Below, piece by piece: positions 11,714 to 19,845 of a DNA stretch of 64,000 nucleotides (positions are counted from its first letter, which is position 1; each line of letters opens with the position of its first letter). The notes below the pieces were generated by a model. It was not told where the DNA came from. It ran no database searches and was given only the letters and a program-made list of their open reading frames with translations. The position numbers and the translations under genes are program-made. The stretch comes from Rhizobium sp. Q54 (GTDB taxonomy: Bacteria; Pseudomonadota; Alphaproteobacteria; UBA2966; CAIVPW01): assembly GCA_945904955.1 (NCBI GenBank), contig CAMDPO010000005.1, positions 1-64,000 of the forward strand. Direction: 5' to 3'.

Positions 11714-12291
11714 ACCAGTCGCCCGTATCCGCGGCCCACGCCGCTCCTCTCAAGCCGGCCAGCGGCCAGCGCACGCTGCTCATTGTCGATGACGATGAGC
11801 CGCTGCGCACCCGCCTCGCTCAGGCGATGCGCGCGCGCGGCTACCACGTCGAGACGGCCGCCGGTGTTGCCGAGGCGCTCACCGCGGCGCGCACCTCGCC
11901 GCCGGAGTTCGCCGTCGTCGACCTGCGTCTCATCGACGGCTACGGCCTCGACGTCGTGCCCAAGCTGCGCGAAGCGCGCCCCGACATGCGCATCGTCATC
12001 CTGACCGGCTACGGCAACATCGCGTCGACCGTCGCCGCCGTGAAGGCGGGCGCCGTCGACTACCTCGCCAAGCCCGCCGACGCCGACGAGGTCGAAGCGG
12101 CACTGCTCGCCGCAGCCGACGGCAAGGCGCCGCCGCCCGAGCGGCCGATGTCCGCCGACCGCGTGCGCTGGGAACACATCAACCGCGTCTACGAGCTGTG
12201 CGACCGCAACGTGTCCGAGACGGCACGTCGCCTCAACATGCACCGCCGCACCCTGCAGCGCATCCTCGCCAAGCACTCGCCGCGCGAGTAG
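11710..12291 (+). CDS. regA: RegA/PrrA/ActR-type response regulator
   Basis: This 193-residue response regulator is the partner of RegB. In alphaproteobacteria the pair controls photosynthesis, respiration, carbon or nitrogen fixation, depending on species. The receiver domain has the acidic pocket IVDDDE, the phosphorylated aspartate D71 in VVDLRL, the switch threonine in ILTGYGN and lysine in LAKPAD. A short proline-containing linker (PPPERP) leads to a Fis-type helix-turn-helix, NVSETARRLNMHRRTLQRIL, which is nearly invariant in RegA homologues. Its ATG overlaps the regB stop. A repeat element follows the stop. Confidence 0.96.
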   Translation: MNQSPVSAAHAAPLKPASGQRTLLIVDDDEPLRTRLAQAMRARGYHVETAAGVAEALTAARTSPPEFAVVDLRLIDGYGLDVVPKLREARPDMRIVILTGYGNIASTVAAVKAGAVDYLAKPADADEVEAALLAAADGKAPPPERPMSADRVRWEHINRVYELCDRNVSETARRLNMHRRTLQRILAKHSPRE

Positions 12292-12304
12292 ACGTGACCA
12301 CCTT

Positions 12305-12390
12305 CGTCATTGCGAGGAGCGCAGCGACGAAGCAATCCAGAGCAACGGAGTCCGGCCCCTGGATCGCTTCGCCTTCGGCTCGCGATGACG
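12305..12390. repeat. Dispersed palindromic repeat, CATTGCGAG / CGCGATGACG type, copy 2
   Basis: The element starts CGTCATTGCGAGGAGCGCAG, has GAAGCAATCCAG in the middle and CCCTGGATCGCTTCG on the other side, and ends CGCGATGACG. It is therefore an imperfect inverted repeat of about 86 bases. It shares its ends with the copies at 444-523 and 56781-56868. Its right end supplies the ATG (12385) that probably starts the next gene. Confidence 0.8.
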
Positions 12391-13098
12391 ATGATTGAGT
12401 CGCCGCGCGTACCCGACCACCTGCGCGTTTACGCGATCGGCGACATCCACGGCCGCGCCGATCTGCTGCGCACGCTCTTGGACAAGATCCAGGACGACGC
12501 GGCGCGCGCTCCCGACGGGGAGCGTCGCATCGTCTTTCTCGGCGACTACGTCGATCGCGGCCCCAACTCGAAGGGCGTCATCGACACATTGCTCGCCGGT
12601 CCGCCGCCGGGTTTCTCTGCCTGCCACTTGTCGGGCAACCACGAGCACATGCTGCTGAAGTTCCTCGACCGTCCGGAGTCGGGAAGTCATTGGCTGTGGA
12701 ACGGCGGCATGGAGACGTTGCGCAGCTACGGCGTTGATTTCGAGAGCGACCTGCCCGCCCTGCGCGATCGCCTCGCGGCCGCGTTGCCCAAGTCGCATCA
12801 CGATCTTCTCCGCGCGCTCCGCATGTACGAGGAGATCGGCGACTACGCCTTCGTCCATGCCGGCGTCCGCCCGGGCGTCGCCATCGCCGACCAGGACCTG
12901 GAGGACCTCCTGTGGATCCGCGACGAATTCCTCACGTCCGACGCTGACTTCGGCAAGGTCGTGGTGCACGGCCATACGCCTACCCGCCAGCCGGTCCTGG
13001 CCGCGAACCGCATTGGCTTAGACACGGGCGCCTTCTCCTCGGGCCGCCTTTCGGCAGTCGTGCTGTCCGGGGCGACCCGGCGTATTCTTAGTACGTGA
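12385..13098 (+). CDS. Serine/threonine protein phosphatase-type metallophosphoesterase
   Basis: This 237-residue cytosolic enzyme is of the PPP/PrpA-like calcineurin family. The metal and catalytic motifs appear in order: GDIHGRADLL, GDYVDRGPNSKG, SGNHEHML, then FVHAGVRPG and VVHGHTPT. Possible starts are ATG 12385 and ATG 12391, both at the right edge of a palindromic repeat; the frame is open further upstream only through the repeat. The product could dephosphorylate proteins or small phosphates, and the sequence alone does not say which. It is followed, with a GTGA overlap, by a small basic protein and then gmhA-hldE-hldD, so it may be co-transcribed with the heptose genes. Confidence 0.88.
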   Translation: MTMIESPRVPDHLRVYAIGDIHGRADLLRTLLDKIQDDAARAPDGERRIVFLGDYVDRGPNSKGVIDTLLAGPPPGFSACHLSGNHEHMLLKFLDRPESGSHWLWNGGMETLRSYGVDFESDLPALRDRLAAALPKSHHDLLRALRMYEEIGDYAFVHAGVRPGVAIADQDLEDLLWIRDEFLTSDADFGKVVVHGHTPTRQPVLAANRIGLDTGAFSSGRLSAVVLSGATRRILST

Positions 13099-13319
13099 TC
13101 GTTCATTGCACGGACGCCTGGCACGTGCTGAGCGAGAAGCGGAAGGACCTTGGCGGGCCTTACAAGACCGAGGCCGAGGCCAAGAAACGTCTTGCCCAGG
13201 TTGAATTCTTCAAGCACACGAAGGCGGCCGGGGCGTCCAAGCGGAGTAGCGGCGCCAAGAAGAAGACGACTTCCCGGGCGAAGACTTCACCACGCAAGAC
13301 AAAGGGGCCGGCCACGTGA
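13095..13319 (+). CDS. Small Lys-rich hypothetical protein
   Basis: This 74-residue protein has a short folded-looking N-terminus (HCTDAWHVLSEKRKDLGGPY...AKKRLAQVEFFKH) and a highly basic tail rich in Lys, Ser, Thr and Arg. I do not recognise a family. The N-terminus resembles short proteins whose sequence suggests a small alpha/beta fold, and the tail suggests binding to nucleic acid or another polyanion. The GTG start at 13095 overlaps the phosphatase stop (GTGA), and its own stop overlaps the gmhA GTG start in the same way. The chain of start-stop overlaps argues that it is really translated. Confidence 0.65.
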   Translation: MIVHCTDAWHVLSEKRKDLGGPYKTEAEAKKRLAQVEFFKHTKAAGASKRSSGAKKKTTSRAKTSPRKTKGPAT

Positions 13320-13903
13320 CTTCCTTCGACGCCAGCGCTTATCTGAAGAACGAGCACGCCGAGCATGTTGCCGTCGCGAACGCGTTGCTCGCCAAGGTCG
13401 CCGAGCCGTTCGACCGCTTGGTGAAGGTCGTCACCGACTCCCTCGTCAAGGGCGGCAAGGTCATGTTCTTCGGCAACGGCGGCAGCGCCGGTGACGCCCA
13501 GCACCTCGCCGCCGAGCTGGTGGTGAAGTACTCCAAGGACCGCAAGCCGCTCGGGGCGGTCGCGCTCACCACCGACACGTCGGTGATCACCGCGACCGTC
13601 AACGACTTCGGGCCCGAGCACGTGTTCGTGCGCCAGGTGCAGGCGATCGGCCGCAAGGGCGATGTCGCCTTCGGCATCTCGACCTCCGGCAACTCGCAGA
13701 ACGTCATCCTGGCGCTGCAGGCAGCGAAGGACATCGGCATCACCCCGGTCGGTCTCGCCGGCGGAACCGGCGGCAAGATGATCGGTCTCGCCGATCCGCT
13801 GCTCGTGGTGCCCAGCACCAACTCCGCGCGCATCCAGGAGATGCACATCTTCCTCGGCCAGGTGGTGTGCGGTGCGGTGGAACGCGCGCTCGGTCTCGTC
13901 TGA
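13316..13903 (+). CDS. gmhA: Sedoheptulose-7-phosphate isomerase (SIS domain)
   Basis: GmhA converts sedoheptulose 7-phosphate to D-glycero-D-manno-heptose 7-phosphate, the first step to ADP-heptose for LPS core. The 195-residue protein is a single SIS domain of standard length. It has FGNGGSAGDAQHLAAELVVK at about 59-78, ALTTDTSVITATVNDFG, and the sugar-phosphate loop GISTSGNSQNV. A C-terminal QEMHIFLGQVVCGAVE block carries the conserved Glu and His. It starts with GTG overlapping the preceding stop and precedes hldE by 18 bases. Confidence 0.94.
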   Translation: MTSFDASAYLKNEHAEHVAVANALLAKVAEPFDRLVKVVTDSLVKGGKVMFFGNGGSAGDAQHLAAELVVKYSKDRKPLGAVALTTDTSVITATVNDFGPEHVFVRQVQAIGRKGDVAFGISTSGNSQNVILALQAAKDIGITPVGLAGGTGGKMIGLADPLLVVPSTNSARIQEMHIFLGQVVCGAVERALGLV

Positions 13904-13921
13904 TCCGCCAAGGGATGTGAC

Positions 13922-15400
13922 ATGACCGACCCGTCCGCGCTCGCAGGCGTCCTTGAAGCCCTGCCGCGCGCGCGCGTGCTTGTGGTCGGTGACGTCATGC
14001 TCGACCGTTTCGTGTCGGGCGCGGTCGAGCGCATCTCGCCCGAGGCGCCGATTCCGGTGGTGCACATCCAGTCCGAGACGGCAATGGTCGGCGGCGCCGG
14101 CAATGTTGCGCGTAACGTCGTCGCGCTCGGCGCCGGCGCCAGCCTCGTCGGCTTGTGCGGCGACGACGCGACGGGTGGCGCCCTGCGCGGCCAGATCGCC
14201 GCGCTGACGGGCCTCGATCCGCATCTCGTCGTCGAGAAGGGCCGCGTCACCACCGAGAAGACCCGCTTCTTCGGGGGCAGCCAGCAACTCCTGCGCGCCG
14301 ATCGCGAGGTCGCCGCCAACCCCAGCGCCGAAGCGGCCAGGGGCCTGCTCGCCGCGGTCGACGCCGGCGCCAAGGGTGCCGGTGCGGTCGTCATCTCCGA
14401 CTACGCCAAGGGTGTCGTCAGCGCCCCGGTTGTCGCGCGCGCCCTGGAGCAGGCGAGGAAGTCCGGCGCTCCGGTGCTGGTCGATCCCAAGGGCAAGGAC
14501 TTCCGCCGCTACGCCGGCGCTGCGGTGCTGACTCCCAACGCCAGCGAACTCGCCGCCGCTACCGGCATGCCCGTGAACACCGATGACGCGGTCGTCGCTG
14601 CCGCCACGGCCGCGCTGTCTCAAGCCGACGTGCGCGCCATCGTCGCCACCCGCGGCAAGGACGGCATGACCGTCGTCGAGCGCGGCCACGCACCGGTCCA
14701 TCTACGCGTCCGCGCCCGCGAAGTGTTCGACGTGTCCGGCGCCGGCGATACCGTCGTCGCGACGCTCGCCGCCGCTCTCGCCACCGGCGCAACCCTGGTC
14801 CAGGCGGCCGAGCTCGCCAACGTTGCCGCCGGCATTGTCGTCGGCAAGATCGGTACCGCCGTTGCCAGCAACACCGAAGTGCTCGAGGCGCTGTACGCGC
14901 GCGACTTGCTCGCTGCCGACGACAAGATCGTCGACCTCGCCGGCGCGCTCGAGCGCGTGCAGCGCTGGCGCCGCAACGGCGAGACGGTCTCCTTCACCAA
15001 CGGTTGCTTCGACCTCGTCCACCCCGGCCACGTGTCGCTGCTCAACCAGGCGCGCGCCGCCGCCGGCCGCCTCGTCGTCGGCCTCAATACCGATGCCTCG
15101 GTGCGGCGGCTGAAGGGCGAGTCGCGCCCGATCCTGGATGAGGCCGCGCGCGCCACGGTGCTGGCCTCCTTCGCCGTCGTCGATCTCGTCATTCCGTTCG
15201 ACGACGATACGCCGCTCAGACTCATCGAGACGCTGCGCCCGGATGTGTTGGTGAAGGGTGCCGACTACACCGTTGCCACCGTTGTCGGCGCCGAGGTCGT
15301 GCAGTCCTACGGCGGCCGCGTCGTTCTGGCGACGCTCGTGCCGGGCGTCAGCTCCACCAACATCGTGTCGCGCATCGGCGCGTCCCAGCGCCGCTCTTAA
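13922..15400 (+). CDS. hldE: Bifunctional heptose 7-phosphate kinase / heptose 1-phosphate adenylyltransferase
   Basis: HldE phosphorylates D-glycero-beta-D-manno-heptose 7-phosphate at C1, and later adenylylates heptose 1-phosphate. The 492 residues hold a ribokinase-type N-terminal domain (VGDVMLDRFVSGAVERISPE; anion hole and catalytic Asp in VSGAGDTVVA). The C-terminal cytidylyltransferase-like domain starts at about 355 with TNGCFDLVHPGHVSLL and the GLNTDASVRRLKG nucleotide site. Both active sites look intact. It lies between gmhA and hldD. No gmhB (the bisphosphate phosphatase) is in the cluster. Confidence 0.96.
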   Translation: MTDPSALAGVLEALPRARVLVVGDVMLDRFVSGAVERISPEAPIPVVHIQSETAMVGGAGNVARNVVALGAGASLVGLCGDDATGGALRGQIAALTGLDPHLVVEKGRVTTEKTRFFGGSQQLLRADREVAANPSAEAARGLLAAVDAGAKGAGAVVISDYAKGVVSAPVVARALEQARKSGAPVLVDPKGKDFRRYAGAAVLTPNASELAAATGMPVNTDDAVVAAATAALSQADVRAIVATRGKDGMTVVERGHAPVHLRVRAREVFDVSGAGDTVVATLAAALATGATLVQAAELANVAAGIVVGKIGTAVASNTEVLEALYARDLLAADDKIVDLAGALERVQRWRRNGETVSFTNGCFDLVHPGHVSLLNQARAAAGRLVVGLNTDASVRRLKGESRPILDEAARATVLASFAVVDLVIPFDDDTPLRLIETLRPDVLVKGADYTVATVVGAEVVQSYGGRVVLATLVPGVSSTNIVSRIGASQRRS

Positions 15401-15410
15401 AGCCGGCGCC

Positions 15411-16397
15411 ATGATCGTCGTCACCGGCGGCGCCGGATTCATCGGCTCCAACATCGTTGCCGCGTTGGAGGCGCGTGGCGGGGCCGACATCGTCGTGTGC
15501 GATCGCCTGCCCGGCGACGAGCGCTGGAAGAATGTCGCCAACCGCACGCTTGCTGCCAAAGTCTCGCCCGAGCGTCTGTTCGACTTCCTGCGCGCCAACG
15601 CCGGCGCCATCGACGCCATCATTCACATGGGCGCCATCAGCTCGACCACCGAGACCGACTTCGGCCTGCTGATCGAGAACAACTATCTGCTGAGCTTGGC
15701 GCTGTGGGACTGGTGCACGGACAACGGCGCGCGCTTTCTCTACGCATCTTCGGCCGCGACCTATGGCGACGGCGCTGCGGGCTTCGACGACGACGCGGCG
15801 CCGGGCGCGCTCGCCAAGCTGCGCCCGCTCAACCCGTACGGCTGGTCGAAGCACATGTTCGACCGCCGCATCGTGCGCCTGCTGGCCGCGGGTGCCGCTC
15901 GCCCGCGCCAGTGGGCTGGGTTCAAGTTCTTCAACGTCTACGGCCCGAACGAGTATCACAAGGGCAGCCAGCGCAGCGTCGTGCACCAGGCGTGGGACAC
16001 CGCGGCGGCCGCCAAGCCGGTTGTGCTGTTCCGCTCGCACCGCACGGGCATCGCCGACGGCGAGCAGGCGCGCGACTTCGTCTACATCGACGACGCCGTC
16101 GATGTCGTGCTGTGGTTCCTCGACCACCCCGATGTGTCCGGCCTGTTCAACCTCGGCTCCGGCACGGCGCGCTCGTTCAAGGATCTCGCTCTTGCCGTGT
16201 TCGCGGCCGCGCAGCGCAAGGCGCGCATCGAATTCACCGATACGCCTGAGGCGATCCGCGAGCGCTACCAGTACTTCACCGAGGCGCCGATGCAGCGCCT
16301 GCGCAACGCCGGCTATGCGCGTCCGTTCACGTCACTGGAGGAGGGAGTGCGTCGGTACGTCCAGGACTTCCTGGCGACCAACCACCCCTATCGCTGA
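15411..16397 (+). CDS. hldD: ADP-L-glycero-D-manno-heptose 6-epimerase
   Basis: HldD is a short-chain dehydrogenase-type epimerase that completes ADP-L-glycero-D-manno-heptose. The 328-residue protein opens with the Rossmann motif TGGAGFIGSNIV. It has the substrate-side YASSAATYGDG block and the catalytic YGWSK (YxxxK), then FFNVYGPNEYHKGSQRSV, as in E. coli HldD. ATG 15411 directly precedes the Rossmann strand; the upstream in-frame extension lies inside hldE and is ignored. It closes the gmhA-hldE-hldD unit and converges with mmcB, with one base between them. Confidence 0.95.
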   Translation: MIVVTGGAGFIGSNIVAALEARGGADIVVCDRLPGDERWKNVANRTLAAKVSPERLFDFLRANAGAIDAIIHMGAISSTTETDFGLLIENNYLLSLALWDWCTDNGARFLYASSAATYGDGAAGFDDDAAPGALAKLRPLNPYGWSKHMFDRRIVRLLAAGAARPRQWAGFKFFNVYGPNEYHKGSQRSVVHQAWDTAAAAKPVVLFRSHRTGIADGEQARDFVYIDDAVDVVLWFLDHPDVSGLFNLGSGTARSFKDLALAVFAAAQRKARIEFTDTPEAIRERYQYFTEAPMQRLRNAGYARPFTSLEEGVRRYVQDFLATNHPYR

Positions 16398-16398
16398 G

Positions 16399-16899
16399 CT
16401 AAAACTCGATGTCCTGGATCAGCGGCAGGCTCGGGTCGTAGGCGCTGCTCAGCCGGAACGCCGCCGCCCGCGCGAAGCGCAGCGTCAACGCCTTGCGCCG
16501 CGCCGCCGCCAAGGGAGCGCCACTCGGCGGCGTGCTGGGTGCCGGCCGCAGCACCTGTCCGCCAAAGCGATCCGCGATGATCAGTCCGCTATCGGCCGGC
16601 AGCACCGCGCGCGGAAACGTCTCCGGCACCGCGAAGTAGAAGACGTCGCAGAAGTCCAGGTACTCGGTCCACTTCTTGTCGGCCCGGAAATCGGCCAGGC
16701 TCGACTTGACCTCGGCAATGGCGACGGTGCCGTCGCGGCGGATGCCGGCGACGTCCACCCGCCGGCCGATGCCGAGCGGGAATTCCACCAGCGCGCAGTA
16801 GCCGACGTCATGGAACAGGCGCGCCACGCCGCGGGCCAGCGCCACGCCGTCCGGCGACAGCACCGCTTGGTCGTTGGGGAACGGGAGCAATTCATCCAT
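16399..16899 (-). CDS. mmcB: MmcB family DNA repair protein
   Basis: The 166-residue protein matches MmcB, an alphaproteobacterial, often LexA-controlled protein linked to survival after DNA cross-linking. Its core is a restriction-endonuclease-like fold: GRRVDVAGI with a likely catalytic Asp, then IAEVKSSLADFRADKKW (E-x-K), then FYFAVPETFP and a GLIIADRFG strand. The C-terminal RKALTLRFARAAAFRL block is typical. I saw no clear LexA box (GTTC-type) in the 53-base gap to the divergent HAD gene. The enzymatic activity is inferred from the fold, not shown. Confidence 0.88.
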   Translation of the reverse strand: MDELLPFPNDQAVLSPDGVALARGVARLFHDVGYCALVEFPLGIGRRVDVAGIRRDGTVAIAEVKSSLADFRADKKWTEYLDFCDVFYFAVPETFPRAVLPADSGLIIADRFGGQVLRPAPSTPPSGAPLAAARRKALTLRFARAAAFRLSSAYDPSLPLIQDIEF

Positions 16900-16952
16900 G
16901 ACGCCGTTCAGTGTATCTTCCGCGCCCGCCCGACCTGAAGAGCCATAGTCGT

Positions 16953-17708
16953 ATGAGCCTGCAAGCGCTGATCTGGGACGTCGACGGCACCCTCGCCGAA
17001 ACCGAGGAGGCCCACCGCCACGCCTTCAACCGCACCTTCGCGGCGCACGGCTACGACTGGGAATGGAGCGTCGACAAGTACCGCGAGCTGCTCAGGACCA
17101 CCGGCGGCGTCGAGCGCATCACCCACTACTTGCGCACCGATCGTCCCGGCGCCCTCCCCGAAGGGGAGTTCGTGGACATCGTCAAGAAACTCCACAAGGC
17201 CAAGACCGCCGCATACGTCGCCGCCATTGAGAATGGCGAAGTGCCCCTGCGTTCCGGTGTCGCCCGCCTGATGCGCGAAGCGCGCGCCGCCGGCGTGCGC
17301 CTCGCCATTGCCACCACCACCAGCGCCCCCAACGTCGAGGCGCTACTCAACAACTGCGCCGAGGGCGTGCGCATCGACTGGTTCGACGCCATCGGCGCCG
17401 GCAACATCGTGCCGAAGAAAAAGCCCGCTCCCGACATCTACAACTGGACCATCGAGAAGCTTGGGCTCGATCCACGCGACTGCGTCGCGTTGGAGGACTC
17501 GCGCAACGGTCTGTTTTCCGCCCGGGCCGCGGGCATCCCGTGCGTCATCACGTACTCAAGCTACACCGACGACCAGGAGTTCCCCGGCGCGCTTGCTGTC
17601 GCCGATTGCTTCGGCGAGCCCAGCGAGCCGGTGCGCGTGGTCAGCGGCGACTTCGCCGGCCGTACGCACATCGACCTCGACCTCGTGCGCCGCTGGCACG
17701 CGCGCTAG
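16953..17708 (+). CDS. CbbY-like HAD phosphatase
   Basis: This 251-residue HAD-superfamily enzyme is of the CbbY type. It has motif I DVDGT with nucleophile D9, a helical cap domain opening with ETEEAHRHAFNRTFAAHG, motif II IATTTS, the lysine in PKKKPAPDIY, and motif IV ALEDSRNG. CbbY proteins dephosphorylate phosphosugars such as xylulose 1,5-bisphosphate in Calvin-cycle bacteria; the substrate here is unknown, and no cbb genes are nearby. ATG 16953 is chosen over an upstream in-frame codon because the fold begins at residue 5. It is divergent from mmcB. Confidence 0.88.
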   Translation: MSLQALIWDVDGTLAETEEAHRHAFNRTFAAHGYDWEWSVDKYRELLRTTGGVERITHYLRTDRPGALPEGEFVDIVKKLHKAKTAAYVAAIENGEVPLRSGVARLMREARAAGVRLAIATTTSAPNVEALLNNCAEGVRIDWFDAIGAGNIVPKKKPAPDIYNWTIEKLGLDPRDCVALEDSRNGLFSARAAGIPCVITYSSYTDDQEFPGALAVADCFGEPSEPVRVVSGDFAGRTHIDLDLVRRWHAR

Positions 17709-17736
17709 GGCACGCGCAGCGCCGCCCGCAGCCGGT

Positions 17737-19707
17737 CTAGCGTCGCGGCTCGACCTGGTGCCGCCGCAGGAAATCGAAGACCTCCGCATAGTGGATGGCG
17801 AAGTTCAGCCCCTCGGCTTCGCGTAGCTTGAAAGTGTTGACGCCGACGACGCGGTCGCCGAGGAACAGCGGCCCGCCGGAATTGCCGGGATTGATCGCGG
17901 TGTCGGTTTGCAGATAGCGGACCTTGGGACCGCCGGTCACACCCGCCGCTTCCATCTCGCGGACCGCGCTGACGACGCCACGGGTGAGGGTGTACTCGAG
18001 GCCGCGGGGATGGCCGATCGCCTCGACCGTAGCGCCGACCGGCAACGCCGTGTCCGCGCGAAACAGCACCGGTTCCCCCGCCGCTTGCACCTGCACCAGA
18101 GCGAGATCGCGCAGCGCGTCCTCCGCGATGACGCGACCGCTGCCGTTGGCGCCCGACTGCTGTTTCACCGTGACCAACCGGCTGCCTTCGATGACGTGGA
18201 AGTTGGTCAGTACGACGTCGGGCGCCACAAAGAATCCGCTGCCGGCGCCGGTTGTGGTCTCGATCGCCACGACGCTGCCGTAGCGGCGGTCGGCCGGCGG
18301 CGCCGCGACGCGGGGTGCCGCCGCTACGGCCTGCGGCGCCGTCACAGCCGCGCGTAGCTCGGCAGGCGAAGGCAACGGCCGTGGCGCTTGTCCTTCCGCC
18401 ACTCGCAGGATATCCGCGAGGCTTACCGTCACCGCCGCGTCCTCGAACGCCGTCACGTCCCGCTCGCTGACGGTACCCGCCGCTTGTTGCGTGCGATTGC
18501 GGTCGTCGGCGTGCAGGTCGTAGACCAGGTTGAAGTCGCGCGACTCGCGCAGGTCCAGCGTGCCGGTGAAGTACGCGCCGCCCGCGCGATCGAGCACGTG
18601 GAAAGCCACGCCGCCGACCTTCTGCACGCCCACCGATGCGCGCGTGAAGCGATAGGAGCGCCACACCGGCTCGTCGATCTGCTGCGGCGTGCGCCCCAGG
18701 GTCACCAGCGCATCGTCGTAGTTCTTGCGTGCCCTGATCACCGCCTCCGGAATCGGCGCCAATGCGCCGAGCAGGTTGCGCATCGGATCGGGCGCGGCGT
18801 TGGCGCGGTCCAACTCAACTCGGGCGCGCAACAAGTTGGCCTCGGCGACCTGGAAGTCGATGTTGGGAACGGTGCGGATGCCCGCTTTGTATTCGGAGTC
18901 GACCGCTTGCCGGTTGTCGGCGTTGCGCGCGACCCGCGTCGTGCCGGCCGCGACGATCACCACGAGTCCGGCGCCGGGCGCGTTCAAGACCGCGTCCAAG
19001 GACGCTCGCTCTGCGTCGCCGGCGAGCGCGAGCGGAAATCCGCCCCGTTGCATCGCCACCGTGCTGATCAAATCGACCACCGTAAGCGAGCCCGCTGCGG
19101 TGGCGACGGCCGGCAGTCCGGCTGTGCGGGCCTTGGTTTGCACCTCGCCGTTGGCGCGCGCGGCCGCTACGACGCCGCGCGCGCGGGCTGCCGTCACCTC
19201 GGCAGCGGCCAGGCTGGCATGGCGCGCGATCAGGTCCGCGCGGCTCGACGCCGGCATGTGGTCGCGGTAGCGCGCGTACACATCGGCCAACTGCGCGCTG
19301 GTCGCGAATGCTGCGTAGCGCGCCGCCGAGTCCGGGTTCTGGCGGTGGAACTCGCCGACATCGAGTGCGACGGGGTAGGCGTTGAAGAAGTTCGGTTCGG
19401 TGACCAGGTCGTAGCGTGCGAACGCATCCAGCGCCGACGCGCCGATCTGCGCTTCGATCGCACGCACGTCGTTCTCGGTACCGGGTGTTGCGCGCGCCTG
19501 TTGCAAGGTGGCTTGGACAGCGCGCCACTCGCTGGGCGTGGTCGGCCAGCGCAGTGCCGCGAGCGGCGAGGGGCCCGGCGCAGCGGCGATCGGCTGCGTC
19601 GCTTCGGTGAGACGCGGCGCGCCCGGCTGCGCGGTTTCCGGCGTTGCGCATCCCGCAACCAGCAAACCCACCGCGGCTACCAGTAGCCCCGCCCGAATCC
19701 CCGCCAT
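17737..19707 (-). CDS. Lipoprotein with C-terminal trypsin-like serine protease domain
   Basis: This 656-residue exported protein starts MAGIRAGLLVAAVGLLVAGC, a lipoprotein signal with lipobox LVAGC. Residues from about 25 to 450 match no family I recognise; they are Ala-rich with several helical stretches. The C-terminal ~190 residues are an S1C/trypsin-like protease. The triad is H504 (TNFHVIEG), D534 (RDLALVQV) and S610 (NPGNSGGPL). No PDZ domain follows, so it is not a standard DegP/HtrA. The frame is open far upstream into the divergent gene, but ATG 19707 is the only start that gives an export signal. It is divergent from the outer-membrane barrel gene, 138 bases away. Confidence 0.85.
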   Translation of the reverse strand: MAGIRAGLLVAAVGLLVAGCATPETAQPGAPRLTEATQPIAAAPGPSPLAALRWPTTPSEWRAVQATLQQARATPGTENDVRAIEAQIGASALDAFARYDLVTEPNFFNAYPVALDVGEFHRQNPDSAARYAAFATSAQLADVYARYRDHMPASSRADLIARHASLAAAEVTAARARGVVAAARANGEVQTKARTAGLPAVATAAGSLTVVDLISTVAMQRGGFPLALAGDAERASLDAVLNAPGAGLVVIVAAGTTRVARNADNRQAVDSEYKAGIRTVPNIDFQVAEANLLRARVELDRANAAPDPMRNLLGALAPIPEAVIRARKNYDDALVTLGRTPQQIDEPVWRSYRFTRASVGVQKVGGVAFHVLDRAGGAYFTGTLDLRESRDFNLVYDLHADDRNRTQQAAGTVSERDVTAFEDAAVTVSLADILRVAEGQAPRPLPSPAELRAAVTAPQAVAAAPRVAAPPADRRYGSVVAIETTTGAGSGFFVAPDVVLTNFHVIEGSRLVTVKQQSGANGSGRVIAEDALRDLALVQVQAAGEPVLFRADTALPVGATVEAIGHPRGLEYTLTRGVVSAVREMEAAGVTGGPKVRYLQTDTAINPGNSGGPLFLGDRVVGVNTFKLREAEGLNFAIHYAEVFDFLRRHQVEPRR

Positions 19708-19845
19708 CACAGCCCCCCGGCGCGTTGAGAACAAAACAGGATCGCCTCGAATCCGGTTTGCGGTCAAGCCCCCGCCACGGACGCGCGCGACTCGCCCCCG
19801 GCCCTGGGGTACTCTCGCCGCAGTACGGGTTTCGGGGGGTCTTCC

